A stretch of 64,000 bases of DNA from Flaccisagitta enflata (GCA_965153355.1 OZ231127.1:4526001-4590000), one strand, 5' to 3'; shown: positions 23,911 to 46,150, counted from the stretch's first letter. The notes: generated from the sequence alone by a model not told the origin. A program made the numbers and translations.

Positions 23911-24260
23911 CTCGTTCGGCCCCCAAAATTAACCAACTTTCGCAAATGACTCATGAGAAAATGGGAGAATAGATTTCCGCCATAGGTCTCAAAAAGCCAA
24001 AGGTATTCTTCGACTTTTTTCCAAATGATTTTTTGGTTGTAATGTAATGTTGTCCTACTCACATGTATGGATGGAGGGAAGAATGGACATCCAGAAATCT
24101 ACCGCTATATTCTGCCGGACTTCGGCCCTTCTGGGCCATTGCTCAAAAAGATCTCTTTTGGATCAACGAAAATACCGTGTCAAAGGCAATGTGTTCATAT
24201 CGTTTGATATTCAATATTCATAAATCATTGATGATTTGTTTGGACCACAGACTCTTAAAG

Positions 24261-24305
24261 AGTGTGTGTGCGTGTGTGTGTGTGTGTGTGTGTGCGTGTG
24301 TGTGT

Positions 24306-24381
<76 letters not shown>
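24261..24381. repeat. (TG)n microsatellite
   Basis: TG with rare CG and TA interruptions. Confidence 0.98.
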
Positions 24382-24383
<2 letters not shown>

Positions 24384-24490
24384 GGAAAGACTGCACAAAA
24401 ACAGGTCTGGATACACGGTATCTCAGTCGCTTGTAGATTCAAATACACGGTTCCTTGGACGTGTGCAGGTCCGGACATGCAAACATAAAG

Positions 24491-24897
<407 letters not shown>

Positions 24898-25078
24898 CCC
24901 TAACTCTCATTAGATCTTAAAACACCCATCAGATAAAATAAGAACATCATTCTTCCGTTTAGCTTTTTAAATAATCACAAACCAAGTCAGTTTAGAATCA
25001 CCTCCTTCAGTAAAACGTCAGCCCAAATTTTTTTCTGTTTTTTTTCTAAATGCATTCTTAAGATTTTTTTTTTTGAGA

Positions 25079-34035
<8,957 letters not shown>

Positions 34036-34045
34036 AACTTGCGAT

Positions 34046-34222
34046 GATATCCTTGCTAGCAGATACAATCCTTGCTAGCAGATGCAATCCTTGCCAGCAG
34101 ATGCAATCCTTGCTAGCAGATGCAATACTTGCCAGCAATTGATATCCTTGCTAGCAGATGCAATCCTTGTCAGCAAATGATATTCTTGCTAGCAAATGAT
34201 ATCCTTGCTAGCAGAAGCAATC
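34046..34222. repeat. 19-bp minisatellite in the presumed 3' UTR
   Basis: About nine copies of TCCTTGCTAGCAGATGCAA and variants begin ten nt after the stop codon. I see no AATAAA soon afterwards, so the mRNA 3' end is not placed. Confidence 0.88.
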
Positions 34223-34229
34223 CGACAAA

Positions 34230-34860
34230 ATGATGAATGCAAACAATTACAAATTGTTCTAACGATCTCTATGGGGACCAATCAATTCTGCTTTGATCAA
34301 TTATTTTATTCAATCTCAATCATGGGGGCGCTTGAATCTTATTTTTCTAGATTCGCGATGTTGGACGGAAAGTGATTTTACTGTACTTGAAAATACATTT
34401 ACTGTACTTGAAAATATATTTTCTCACTATTGAAGGCGTACTGAAAATCTGAATAGAGGCCCAAGTAGTTACGTTTTGTAGGTACATCATAAAATATATA
34501 TGTTTTTTTTTAGTTCCGAGCTAGCATCTTTTTATGCATTTCAATTTTCCAACGTTTGTATTTCAGTTTATCCTCAAAACAAAAATAGAATAAGAAAATC
34601 ATGTGACATAAGGAGGAAGGATATATTTGATTTTGTTTCATGCATTTTTAGTTGAGTGCTACGCGACTCTATGCCCAACGTTTACGGTCTGTCAACGTCC
34701 GTCCACTGATAGGGGTTAGAAAAAGAGGGAGAGCGCGAGACAGAGAGATCGTTCCCTTATCGTGTGCAGGTCTGGACACATAGTGCCTTAGAGTTAGACG
34801 AGTGCAGGTGGTCAGCGGCAGGGCTTATAAAGTAATTGGGCAGGGACAGTATTGCAAAAA
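34230..34860. other. AT-rich low-copy sequence with decayed A-type fragments
   Basis: Fragments of family A ends lie at about 34648-34720 (TTTTAGTTGAGTGCTACGCG) and 34755-34860 (GTGCAGGTCTGGACACATAG, then TTGGGCAGGGACAGT). Nothing else is recognised. Confidence 0.4.
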
Positions 34861-34863
34861 CTG

Positions 34864-34995
<132 letters not shown>

Positions 34996-35258
34996 GGGAA
35001 GCGCCTGAAAGCTAAAATATTCCAGTTGCCTGATGTCTAAAAATGATTTTGGGCTGAGTGCTTAAAAAAAATTTTAGACTTGAGGCCAATTTGAAACTAA
35101 AAGTATTGGCCTGGTTTGAAAGGGCGCGACGCGGTGCTCCGAGGGTACAAAGTCTCAGTGCTCCTAAAAATTGTATTTTCTCAGTGCTCCGAATTAGGAG
35201 CACTGAGAAACAGTAATCTCTCCCTTTTCCTTGATTCTTTCTGTTATATGCTGTCTGT

Positions 35259-35298
<40 letters not shown>

Positions 35299-35521
35299 CT
35301 ACTACTTCTCTATCTTGCCTGTATCTCAGCTTCAAAGCCTATGTCCCTGCCTCATGGCCCAAATCCTGACCTCAATCTCAAATCCTAGCCCTAAGACCTA
35401 AGACCATCAATATCAGCCCTTAGACCCAAATCCTAACCACTTGGAGAAGGAGAAAGTTCTTTAAGTGTGAAAGCTTATGTCACAAACTGTTGACCAACAT
35501 TACCAAAGCATTGAAACCAAA

Positions 35522-35625
35522 CTACAGTTGAACCTCACTCTATTGGACCAGCTAACAACAGAATTATGCTTATAACAGAGCAAATTCATTCTTCAAGTTC
35601 TTTTATTGTCTGCAGAAAAAAAAAG
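35522..35625. mobile_element. MITE R3 fragment (pogo-like end)
   Basis: TACAGTTGAACCTCACTCTA, TTGGACCAGC and AACAGAATTATGCTTATAAC match R2. Only one end is seen. Confidence 0.45.
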
Positions 35626-35951
35626 AAAATGTGGCAGGGTGTAGAATAGTATAGCACTCGACTTATAAACACTATTAACTTCATGTTCAAGGTTCATGTC
35701 ACAAACTGTGGTCAAAAATTTTCAAAGCATCAAAACAAAACTATAATCATTTTTCCATCATTTTAAGATTATGATGTTAAAAACAGAAAATACATTAACT
35801 CAGGACACAAAAAAAGGTTTTAAGTTTTGCTTTAGAACTAAATAAATTTTTTTTGAAATAGCATGATCAAAAAAAAAGTTTTTTGTAATTTTTGCTTCAT
35901 ATTATATTATTTTTCATGTATCCTTATATTTGGACCAATTATTGTGACACA

Positions 35952-35955
<4 letters not shown>
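35625..35955. other. AT-rich low-copy sequence
   Basis: Nothing is recognised. Confidence 0.3.

Positions 35956-35956
<1 letters not shown>

Positions 35957-36040
<84 letters not shown>
35957..36040. repeat. (AG)n microsatellite
   Basis: Pure AG. The flanks carry repeated GCTC(C/A)GAATTAGGA(G/A)CA-type phrases at 35160-35205 and 36088-36150, pointing to a shared unclassified repeat. Confidence 0.97.
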
Positions 36041-36043
<3 letters not shown>

Positions 36044-36546
36044 CAACAAAAAAAATTAGGAACAGTGATAATACAATATCTCACTGCTCAGAATTAGGAA
36101 CATCAAGAAAACAAACAAAATGGGACATCTCAGGGCTCCGAATTCGGAACACTGATACGTACCCGGTTTGAAACTCTAAATGCGCCTAACGGCTAAAAAG
36201 TAAGCACCTGATGTCTAAAAAAAAGAAGGCATCTTTACCACAACGCCAGTAAAAACTTTGACATTTCAAACATCTTTAAAATAGCTGTTCCTCTTTAAAA
36301 AAAGGAAGTTCAATTGATCGAATGATTGGCATTCAAAAGTTCTTTCCTGTGATTTTTGGAGAGAATTTAAAAAATGTTCATATCATAATCTAGTTGGTCC
36401 CATAATTGCTAATTATTTGAATTATCAAACAATCAATTAAATCAAGTTCTTTAGAGGGAGAATCAGACAGCTATTTCTTAGATCTCAGAGATGTCATGGT
36501 TTTTGCTGGCATTGTGGTAGAAATATGTCATGATGCATCATCTCAG

Positions 36547-36749
36547 AATAAGGCCAGATACATGACTACCAAAGTCGCATGTGGAAAGGCAGGTGCCATA
36601 TTTGAGGTCACTAGACCATTTGGGCAGGAGCAGTGTGGTCAAAAAAATCAAATCATAAAATAAAGTAAGACGTGACCAACCAACCAAACAACCAACCGAT
36701 GGATGGATGGCTAAAATGGGTTGTAAAGTTGCATTGACGCGACTAAAAA

Positions 36750-36750
<1 letters not shown>
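36547..36750 (+). mobile_element. Short element family A, copy A8 (AT-decayed)
   Basis: AATAAGGCCAGATACATGAC, AAGTCGCATGTGGAAAGGCA, TTTGGGCAGGAGCAGT, (ACCAACCA)n and GTTGCATTGACGCGACTAAA. CpG positions have moved to TpG/CpA, a sign of age. Confidence 0.8.
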
Positions 36751-37494
<744 letters not shown>

Positions 37495-38175
37495 GACCCA
37501 GAGATCGTCAAGTGACCCAGACTTGAGCTCGTTGAACCACAAAAACAAAAGATGACGAATGAAATTCCGACATTGTGGAAGTCATCCTTCCCCTCATTCT
37601 CTTCCTCTTCTTCCTTCTCCTCTTTCTCCTCCTCCTCCTCCTTCTCTTCCTCTTCTTCCTCATCCTCATTGTCCTCTGACATCTGGTGTCCAAACTCGAA
37701 AACATACTTTTTCTTCCGCTCGAAAAGTTCAATAATCAATGAAGTTTTGTTTGCCTTCTCAACCCCGTAATGATCTCGCGTGAAATAAATGTGGAGATCC
37801 ATTAGGGTCATTAGTCTGTTTAGTTGTTTGTTTGTTTGTCTGGTTGTTTGTTTGTTTTTTTGTTTGTTTGTTTGTTTATGTTTTTGTTTTTTCTTGTGTC
37901 ATGGCACAACTGTAGGATACTCTGTCCGCCTGTCTGCTGGACGATCTGTTAGCAACCGGGCATTTTTTTGGAGGCATTTTTTTGGAGGCAATTAATCAAC
38001 CATTAATTACCATTTATTACCAAATTACCATTACCAATTATGCAATGCAATGCAATGGACACAAGGGTGTGGATTTTGGAAGTTTATGTTGAATCACGCA
38101 ATGGGCATGCTGTTTGCATTGTTTTTATTAAACATGGAACCTTTCATGTAGCTGCCACTCGGACGCAGCGATAGG

Positions 38176-38352
38176 AGTGGTGGTGGTGGTGATGGTGGTG
38201 GTGGTGGTGGTGGTGGTGGTGGTGGTGGTGGTGGTGGTGGTGGTGGTGGTGGTGGTGGGGGGTGGTGGTGGTGGTGGTGGTGATGATGGTGGTGGTGAGG
38301 GAGGTGGTGGTGGTGGTGGTGGTGGTGGTGGTGGTGGTGGTGGTGGTGGTGG
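38176..38352. repeat. (GGT)n trinucleotide array
   Basis: GGT with GAT and GGG interruptions. Confidence 0.97.
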
Positions 38353-38389
38353 CGTTGGAAAAGTAGTGAATAAAGGAGGGAGAGTAAGA

Positions 38390-38812
38390 GAAGAAGGAGG
38401 AAAGGAGAGGAGGAAAGGAGAGGAGGAAAGGAGAGGAGGAAAGGAGAGGAGGAGAGGAGAGGAGGAAAGGAAAGGAGAGGAAGAAAGGAAAGGAGAGGAG
38501 GAAAGGAAAGGAGAGGAGGAAAGGAAAGGAGAGGAGGAAAGGAAAGGAGAGGAGGAAAGGAAAGGAGAGGAGGAAAGGAAAGGAGAGGAGGAAAGGAAAG
38601 GAGAGGAGGAAAGGAAAGGAGAGGAGGAAAGGAAAGGAGAGGAGGAAAGGAAAGGAGAGGAGGAAAGGAAAGGAGAGGAGGAAAGGAAAGGAGAGGAGGA
38701 AAGGAAAGGAGAGGAGGAAAGGAAAGGAGAGGAGGAAAGGAAAGGAGAGGAGGAAAGGAAAGGAGAGGAGGAAAGGAAAGGAGAGGAGGAAAGAAAAGAG
38801 GAAAGGAGGAGG
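38390..38812. repeat. 18-bp all-purine minisatellite, left block
   Basis: Unit AGGAAAGGAAAGGAGAGG in tandem, all purine on the plus strand. The same unit resumes after element Q at 39365. The multiple-of-3 period explains the long Glu/Arg/Lys/Gly frames. Confidence 0.97.
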
Positions 38813-38876
38813 AGCAAGTGGTGGTCAGTGGTACCCGTGCCCTGCCTAAGTAAGTTGTGGTTGAAGTTGAGGGGGG

Positions 38877-39364
38877 AGCAGGGCAGCGGCCCCGAAGGGG
38901 TCAATGACCTATGCTTTCACACATATGGGGGATTTTCTCCTTCTCCTTCTCCTCCTCCTCCATCCCTCCCCCCTCAAATCCCAGTCTCAAGGCCCAAATT
39001 CCAGTCTCGAGGCCCAAATCCCAGTCTTGAGGCCCACATCCCAGCCTAGAGGCTGAGATTTGGGCCTCAAGGCGTGGATCTTGGCCTCTTGGCTGAGATT
39101 TTGTTATTGAGGCTGAGATTTGGGCCTCAAGACTGAAATCTGGGCCTCCAGGCTAGGATTTGGGCCTTGAGGCTAGGATTTGGGCCTTGAGGCTGGGTGT
39201 GGGCCTCAAGACTGGGATTTGGGCCTCGAGACTGGAATTTGGGCCTCGAGACTGGGATTTGAGGGGGGAGGGACGTAGAAGGAGGAGAAGGTGAAGGAGA
39301 AGGAGAAAATCCCCCATATGTGTGAAAGCATAGGTCATCGACCCCTTTGGGGCCGCTGCCCAAA
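38877..39364. mobile_element. Foldback element Q with palindromic tandem interior
   Basis: The left arm GGGCAGCGGCCCCGAAGGGG, then TCAATGACCTATGCTTTCAC and ACATATGGGGGATTTTCTCC, is mirrored almost perfectly by the right arm (39255-39364). The interior is a ~21-bp repeat (GAGGCCCAAATCCCAGTCTC) that switches to its reverse complement near 39050. The right end touches the purine array directly, while about 65 bp of other sequence separates the left end from its array. Confidence 0.9.
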
Positions 39365-40300
39365 AGGAGAGGAGGAAAAGAAAGGAGAGGAGGAAAGGAA
39401 AGGAGAGGAGGAAAGGAAAGGAGAGGAGGAAAGGAAAGGAGAGGAGGAAAGGAAAGGAGAGGAGGAATGGAAAGGAGAGGAGGAAAGGAAAGGAGAGGAG
39501 GAAGGGAAAGGAGAGGAGGAAAGGAAAGGAGAGGAGGAAAGGAAAGGAGAGGAGGAAAGGAAAGGAGAGGAGGAAAGGAAAGGAGAGGAGGAAAGGAAAG
39601 GAGAGGAGGAAAGGAAAGGAGAGGAGGAAAGGAAAGGAGAGGAGGAAAGGAAAGGAGAGGAGGAAAGGAAAGGAGAGGAGGAAAGGAAAGGAGAGGAGGA
39701 AAGGAAAGGAGAGGAGGAAAGGAAAGGAGAGGAGGAAAGGAAAGGAGAGGAGGAAAAGAAAGGAGAGGAGGAAAGGAAAGGAGAGGAGGAAAGGAAATCA
39801 GGAAGAAAAGGAAAGGAAGGAAAGGAAAGGAGGAGGAAAGGAGAGGAGGAAAGGAAAGGAGAGGAGGAAAGGAAAGGAGAGGAGGAAAGAAGGAGAAGAG
39901 GAAGGAAAGGAGAGAAAGGAAGAGAGGAGGAAAGGAAAGGAGAGGAGGAAAGGAAAGGAGAGGAGGAAAGGAAAGGAGAGGAGGAAAGGAAAGGAGAGGA
40001 GGAAAGGAAAAGAGAGGAGGAAAGGAAAGGAGAGGAGGAAAGGAAAGGAGAGGAGGAAAGGAGAGAAGGAAAGGAGAAGAAAGAGAGGAAAGGAGAAAGG
40101 AAGGAGAAAGGAAAGGAGGAGGAAAGGAAAGGAGAGGAGGAAAGGAAGGAGGAGGAAAGGAAAGGAGAGGAGGAAAGGAAAGGAGAGGAGGAAAGGAAAG
40201 GAGAGGAAAGGAAAGGAGAGGAGGAAAGGAAAGGAGAGGAGAAAAGGAAAGGAGAGGAGGAAAGGAAAGGAGGAAAGGATAGGAGAGGAGGAAAGGAGAG
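39365..40300. repeat. 18-bp all-purine minisatellite, right block
   Basis: Same AGGAAAGGAAAGGAGAGG unit, regular to about 39795, then irregular GGAGGAAAGGA variants. Confidence 0.97.
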
Positions 40301-40406
40301 GTGGCGGAAAATATTCAAATGATGAATCTGGTTTTTCGGTGGCGCGTTTCAACCCGAAAGTCTCAACCTCGAGACTCTTCTAATCTCTCTCGCAATCTAT
40401 TACGAC

Positions 40407-40408
40407 TT

Positions 40409-40473
<65 letters not shown>

Positions 40474-40505
40474 CAGAAAGACAGAAAAACAGAGACAGAG
40501 ACAGA
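40407..40505. repeat. (GT)n-(GA)n-(GACA)n compound microsatellite
   Basis: Three adjoining simple repeats. Confidence 0.95.
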
Positions 40506-40619
40506 GAAACCTTGCTCTTTGTGCCCTTTCTACTCGTTCTAAGTATCACCAGGATGTTCTCGTCTTTCATGCTGACAAGTACAACTTCTGACTACACGCC
40601 GATTCCATGCCGACATGCT

Positions 40620-40693
40620 CAGGGCGTTTTTCTAGTGAATGCCAAAAACGCGTTTGTTCCCATTGAACAGTTCTACAGCATGAACACATACTA
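40620..40693 (+). mobile_element. Family D MITE, left-end fragment D6
   Basis: AGGGCGTTTTTCTAGTGAAT, ACGCGTTTGTTCCCATTGAA and CAGCATGAACACATACT. The rest is missing. Confidence 0.7.
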
Positions 40694-40842
40694 TCTTGAA
40701 AAAAAAAAAAAAACTTCCGCCCTGCAATAAAAAAATCTTTATTTGCATAACTAGCCCAAGAGGGCAACAGTCGCGTGCGTCTGGAAATGACAAACAAGAG
40801 TTCCTCCCCCAAGGCCGTGCGATATGTATTGATACAGTGTCG

Positions 40843-41112
40843 ATACAATATTGACACAATATCGATACAATATCGATACAATACAATACCCAAAATGCCC
40901 AAAAATGCCCAAAAATACCCAAAAATACCTAAAGATACCCAAAAATACTAAAAAATACAAAAAAATACCTAAAAGTATCTAAAAATATCTGAAAGTACCC
41001 TAAAGTACCTTGAGTACCTAGAATAACTTAAGTACCCTAAAATTCCCTAAAGTACCCTGAAGTACCCTAAATTACCCTGAAATACCCTAGAGTACCTTAA
41101 ATTACCTTAAAC
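40843..41112. repeat. Degenerate ~10-bp repeat (ACCCAAAAAT / ACCCTAAAGT)
   Basis: CGATACAATAT units pass into CCCAAAAATA and then TACCCTAAAG units. Not telomeric (no regular hexamer). Confidence 0.8.
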
Positions 41113-41138
41113 AAATTTAAAAAGTCATAATTTTAAAA

Positions 41139-41209
41139 ATGTTACGTACCGACCTACCATCCAACCGACACAGCAAGGTGTGGAGTCGCGTGCACGCAAC
41201 TAAAAACAG
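41139..41209 (+). mobile_element. Family A 3' fragment A9
   Basis: CCGACCTACCATCCAACCGA, then CACAGCAAGGTGTGGAGTCG, CGTGCACGCAACTAAAAAC. Confidence 0.75.
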
Positions 41210-41372
41210 TTATAAATCAGTTACAAATCCATGAAAAATTAGTTTGAGCTGCTTTTGACTAAATCAGGGCCGCCATTTGTTAGGGATGTGATTTGTAGGG
41301 CTTCAAGATGTAATTCTGGAGTGATGGATCTCCAGATCTTTCGCACAAATTCTTTTTATCTCTTTTTCCGCT

Positions 41373-41714
41373 ACATTTACGCTCATAGCTACCAAAGATA
41401 CATCAAATCATAAAAAAAATGGCGACTAAAATGAAGCCCTTCAAATTTGCAAGCTGTCTGCGCAAACCGCATCTGTCTAGCTCAATGCGTTTAGAAGAAA
41501 TTTGAAAAACAATGAAGAGATCTCATTCAAAATTTGTGTAGAAATGGCCCAAGCGAAATTGAAGTATTTCAATCAAAGTTGAATAACTTTTAAACGCATT
41601 GAGCTAGAGGGATGCAGTTTGCGTAGATCTCTTGCAAATTTGAAGGGCTTTAATTATCTTGCCAATTTTTTGATGATTGGTTGATTCTATCCTGAGATAT
41701 ACATGTAAACGTGC
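41373..41714. mobile_element. Foldback element M (~340 bp)
   Basis: The left arm includes AAGCCCTTCAAATTTGCAAG and CTAGCTCAATGCGTTTA. The right arm carries the inverse TAAACGCATTGAGCTAGA and CTTGCAAATTTGAAGGGCTT. Roughly 120 bp per arm, imperfect. Confidence 0.8.
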
Positions 41715-41744
41715 CATAAGATTTTTTTTGCAAGATAGTATTCA

Positions 41745-41878
41745 TGAATTTCAACTGTCCCACGAGCGAGTGAGCAAAGTGAGTGAGCGAGCCCGTGGAC
41801 GGAGCTTAGCGAAGCAGATTACTGCGGAGCGAGTGGCCCTTTAGAAACGCGATTGTCTGTGACTAGAAACGCGCCCTC
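41745..41878 (+). mobile_element. Family D MITE, right part D7
   Basis: TTCATGAATTTCAACTGTCC, a GAGCGAGTGAGC core, CCCTTTAGAAACGCGATTGT and CTGTGACTAGAAACGCGCCC. Adjacent to foldback M. Confidence 0.8.
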
Positions 41879-42164
41879 ATTCAACAAGAAACAGTTAGCA
41901 CCTTGTGTTCACGTTTTACTCTTCCACTTCACTAATTGTGGTCAACTCTCTTTTTTCTTCGCGCTTACGTATCTACTCGGTTGATTTAAAAAAAACCCGG
42001 TTGTCAATTACCCTCATAAGAAAAGTTTCAGAAAAATCGTAAAACCTAACTACTAGACGCACGTCATTTACCAGCTTACCCACCAATACTCTCCTTCCCC
42101 CCCTGGGTAGGATAGAGTTGATAATTCACCAGATTCCGGAATTCCTCCACTGAAGCCCCTCGGG

Positions 42165-42322
42165 GATGCAGTCGATCTGAGGGAGATCTTTGTGACCCTT
42201 AAAGTCGAGACCCCGTTTAGCACCACTGAATCCCAAGGGGAGGGGGAGGGGACGGGGGATGCAGTCGATCTGAGGGGGATCTTTGTGACCCTTAAAGTCG
42301 AAACCCCGTTTAGCACCACAGA
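42165..42322. repeat. 93-bp direct duplication
   Basis: GATGCAGTCGATCTGAGGG...GTTTAGCACCAC occurs at about 42165-42229 and 42258-42322 with few changes. Confidence 0.85.
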
Positions 42323-42380
42323 CCGAATCAAGGATGAGTCAAGCAGATTTGATTAAAGAGAAGCACTCGAGGGAGGAAAG

Positions 42381-42650
42381 GAACAAGTGACGCGGGGTCA
42401 CAATATCGTTGCGGACGGGTGGGCAGGAGCAGCCAAACCCCATCCACACCCAACGCCCCTCCCAACCCCCCTTCCAACACAGACACATACACAAAAAGTT
42501 TTTTAAACGCTCCTTTTCCCATTTTTTGACTCGATCACCTCTACGGACTGACGGACGGACCAACGGACCGACGGACCGACAGACCGACGGACCGACGGAC
42601 CAACCGACGGACAAAGCCTCTTATAGAGTTGCGTGTCCGTAACTACTAAG
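42381..42650 (+). mobile_element. Short element family B, copy B5
   Basis: GAACAAGTGACGCGGGGTCA, GTTGCGGACGGGTGGGCAGG, CCCATCCACACCCAACGCCC, a (GGACCGAC)n core and GCCTCTTATAGAGTTGCGTG, then TCCGTAACT. Address and arm are inverse with one mismatch. Confidence 0.88.
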
Positions 42651-42666
42651 CAGTGGAAGATGACGA

Positions 42667-42928
42667 TAGGAAGGAGAGGGAGAAGAAGAAGAAGAAGAAG
42701 AAAAAGGAGAAGAAGAAAAAGAAAAAGAAGAAAAAGAAGAAAAAGAAGAAAAAGAAGACAAAGAAGAAGAAGGAGGAGAAGAAGAAGAAGAAGAAGAAGA
42801 AGAAGAAGAAGAAGAAGAAGAAGAAGAAGAAGAAGAAGAAGAAGAAGAAGAAGAAGGAGAAGAAGAAGGAGAAGAAGAAGACGATGAAAAAGATACGGAT
42901 GTAGAGGATGAAGAAGAAGAAGAAGAGA
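42667..42928. repeat. (GAA)n trinucleotide array
   Basis: AAG/GAA with AAA and GGA interruptions. Confidence 0.97.
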
Positions 42929-43035
42929 CGCAAGAGGCAAAGAAGAGGAAGAGAGTCGTTTCTTTTGATAGAGTACAAAATTCCATGTTATTGCCATCCC
43001 CACTACGAAAGAATTCGTCTAGGGGTCGAGAGCTT

Positions 43036-43243
<208 letters not shown>

Positions 43244-43426
43244 CCGTTCATTCTTAGCGCATGACCCTTGGGAAGTATTACCAGATGGTTAGCAGTCGTC
43301 ATGGGAGATATAACTATAAAGATAAAAGACCCATTTGAGTCGCACTCGCAATCTCTAGGATTTACTCTTTTATTTGAGTAGGATTTTATGAGATCAAAAA
43401 GCCATGTATGTCTAAATATGTGTGTA

Positions 43427-43623
<197 letters not shown>

Positions 43624-43664
43624 ATTTGTCGGTCAGTGCATCAGTGCCACTGCCAACATGGTTG

Positions 43665-44022
43665 TCTAGTCTATTTCGCTACTGCCCCTGCCCACCCGCA
43701 TGCGCTTTGGTAGCCATATTGCCGAGTCCTCGCATCTGATGTAATCGGCTCTGTTGTGTTGGTTGGTTGGTTGGTTGGTTGGTTGGTTGGTCAGTCAGTC
43801 GTCGGTCGGTCAGTCAGTCGGTCGTGGTCAGTCAGTCAGTGGTTGGTCGTCAGTCGTTGGTCGGTTGGTCGGTCCGTCGGTCGGTCGGTCGGTCGGTCGG
43901 TCGGTCGGTCGGTCGGTCGGTCGGTCGGTCAGTCGGTTGGTCGGTCGGTCGGTCGGTTGGTCGGTCGGTCGGTCGGTCGGTCGGTCGGTCGGTCGGTCGG
44001 TCGGTCAGTCAGTTGGTTGGTA
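43665..44022. repeat. Family A fragment plus expanded (TTGG)n/(GGTC)n core
   Basis: CCCCTGCCCACCCGCATGCG and TTTGGTAGCC at 43684-43716 are the reverse family A address end. They are followed by (TTGG)n, GTCAGTC variants and a long (GGTC)n, which look like an over-expanded element core. Confidence 0.7.
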
Positions 44023-45244
44023 ACGCACTCATTAAAACATCAAAATCAAGCATTTTTTCAACAGAAAAGTGGTTCTGACCTAGTAAAAGAAGCATACATC
44101 TAGTAATTCATTCATTAAATTATTCATTCAATCACAAATGACATTCATTCATAAAAACATTCATTCATAAAAAAACGTTCATTCAAAGAGGACGCATCGT
44201 TGGCCTACTTGGCCTTGTTTTTTCTCTTTTCCCTGTGCATGGCGACGAGCGGACATTCTTTTTCTGTCTGACATCTGAGATGACGAGTCTCCAATTCCCA
44301 AACTGGTTTCAAAACACGAGAAATTGTCCTGTACCCTATTTTTGGCCGTACCGTATTCCAACTGAATCTGACGCGAAATTGGCAAAGTCTGGGATTTTTT
44401 TTCTATCTATCTATCTTGATGCTAAAAAGCCACAAAAACTCACTGATTATATATGCTCTCCCCGAAGCTACAGATTCACTGTATCTGTCCATATCCGACG
44501 CCCACGTGGTGTTACAGTCGGGCTGACATCGAGCATTTTGCAATTGATACAAAACCATTAATCATGGGAGACAGATTACTGATCAGTATTTCATTTGTAT
44601 TTCTTTATAGAAAATTCATTTCAATGAGGGCAATAAAGAGGCAAGGCATACTTAACTAATGCACACCACACAAACAAACACAGACATACGTAACTACACA
44701 AAACAGAACATGGAAAAAAAACAATAGTAAAGCAAAGAACAAATGACGCTACTTGACCTTTCAGGTTTCAGTGCAGGTCTTGGACTATCAGTTTAAAACG
44801 ACAGACGGAACTTCAATAACTACAATTCATCTTAATTCACTCGTGCAGAACGTATATCTGCCAAGTGACGGCTTGTAGATTATCACTAAATGATCAACTC
44901 TTTTCATTCACAAGGTTATACCCACATTCCCTACTCTAGCCCTGAATAAAAATTGAGGACACCACTACACAATTCTTACAATTCATATCAATCCAATCAT
45001 TCTCCAATCGAATTCATGAATGTCTTACGACACCCCCTGTATGCTTCCAAATTACCCTTATCTACCCCCTCAATCCATACAAGATCATATTATGAACAGA
45101 GTATAAAAATGCGGAGCTCCATTATTCATCCAACATGTGTGACGCAGATAATGATGTAAAGACCCATCCGATGAAGCGCACACGTTGTAGAGAGCCGCAA
45201 AATTAACTGTGATTCAGATGCTGCACGGCCTGTACCTGTGTATT

Positions 45245-45245
<1 letters not shown>
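44022..45245. other. Low-copy sequence; small family C fragment
   Basis: Short ATTCATTCATA repeats occur at about 44105-44185 and a family C leader fragment (GAGGACGCATCGTTGGCCTA, then CTTGGCCTTGTTTTT) at 44190-44223. The remaining 1 kb shows no gene or RNA. Confidence 0.35.

Positions 45246-45248
<3 letters not shown>

Positions 45249-45303
<55 letters not shown>
45249..45303. repeat. (GT)n microsatellite
   Basis: Pure GT. Confidence 0.97.
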
Positions 45304-45305
<2 letters not shown>

Positions 45306-45525
45306 ATATGTTTTCCAATCCGCATGTCTGTCAGTCAATCTATGTCTCTTATATACACACCATTTGCGTTCATCTTGGTAGAAGGAGTTGGAAGCTCCGC
45401 ATGATGATATCGTATTGCAGTTGTCTCCATGAAATGCAAATGCCATCCTGATGATAAAATATTGGAGTGTTAAACCAGCCTAAGCCGCTTCATGTTTGAG
45501 TGCTTGTCTTTTTACTGAAGGTAAA

Positions 45526-46149
<624 letters not shown>

Positions 46150-46150
<1 letters not shown>

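Larger units (their letters stand above)
23226..24022 (+). mobile_element. Element G, copy G2, carrying two nested insertions
   Basis: The GGCGGCTAATCGCC start, GGAAAAAAGTCGTAAATG, the CTATCGATCGCACAGAATTC/TGCTTGGCGTCATCTGAAAG block and the CGACTTTTTTCC end match G1 in order. The alignment is broken by a family B copy near 23277-23448 and by foldback H at 23677-23910. Confidence 0.7.

Noticed and set aside
39291-40322. Glu/Arg/Lys/Gly-rich frames of over 300 codons
   Set aside because: Explained entirely by the 18-bp purine minisatellite.
40950-41112. CCCTAA-like telomere repeats
   Set aside because: Units are irregular 10-mers (TACCCTAAAG), not a hexamer array.
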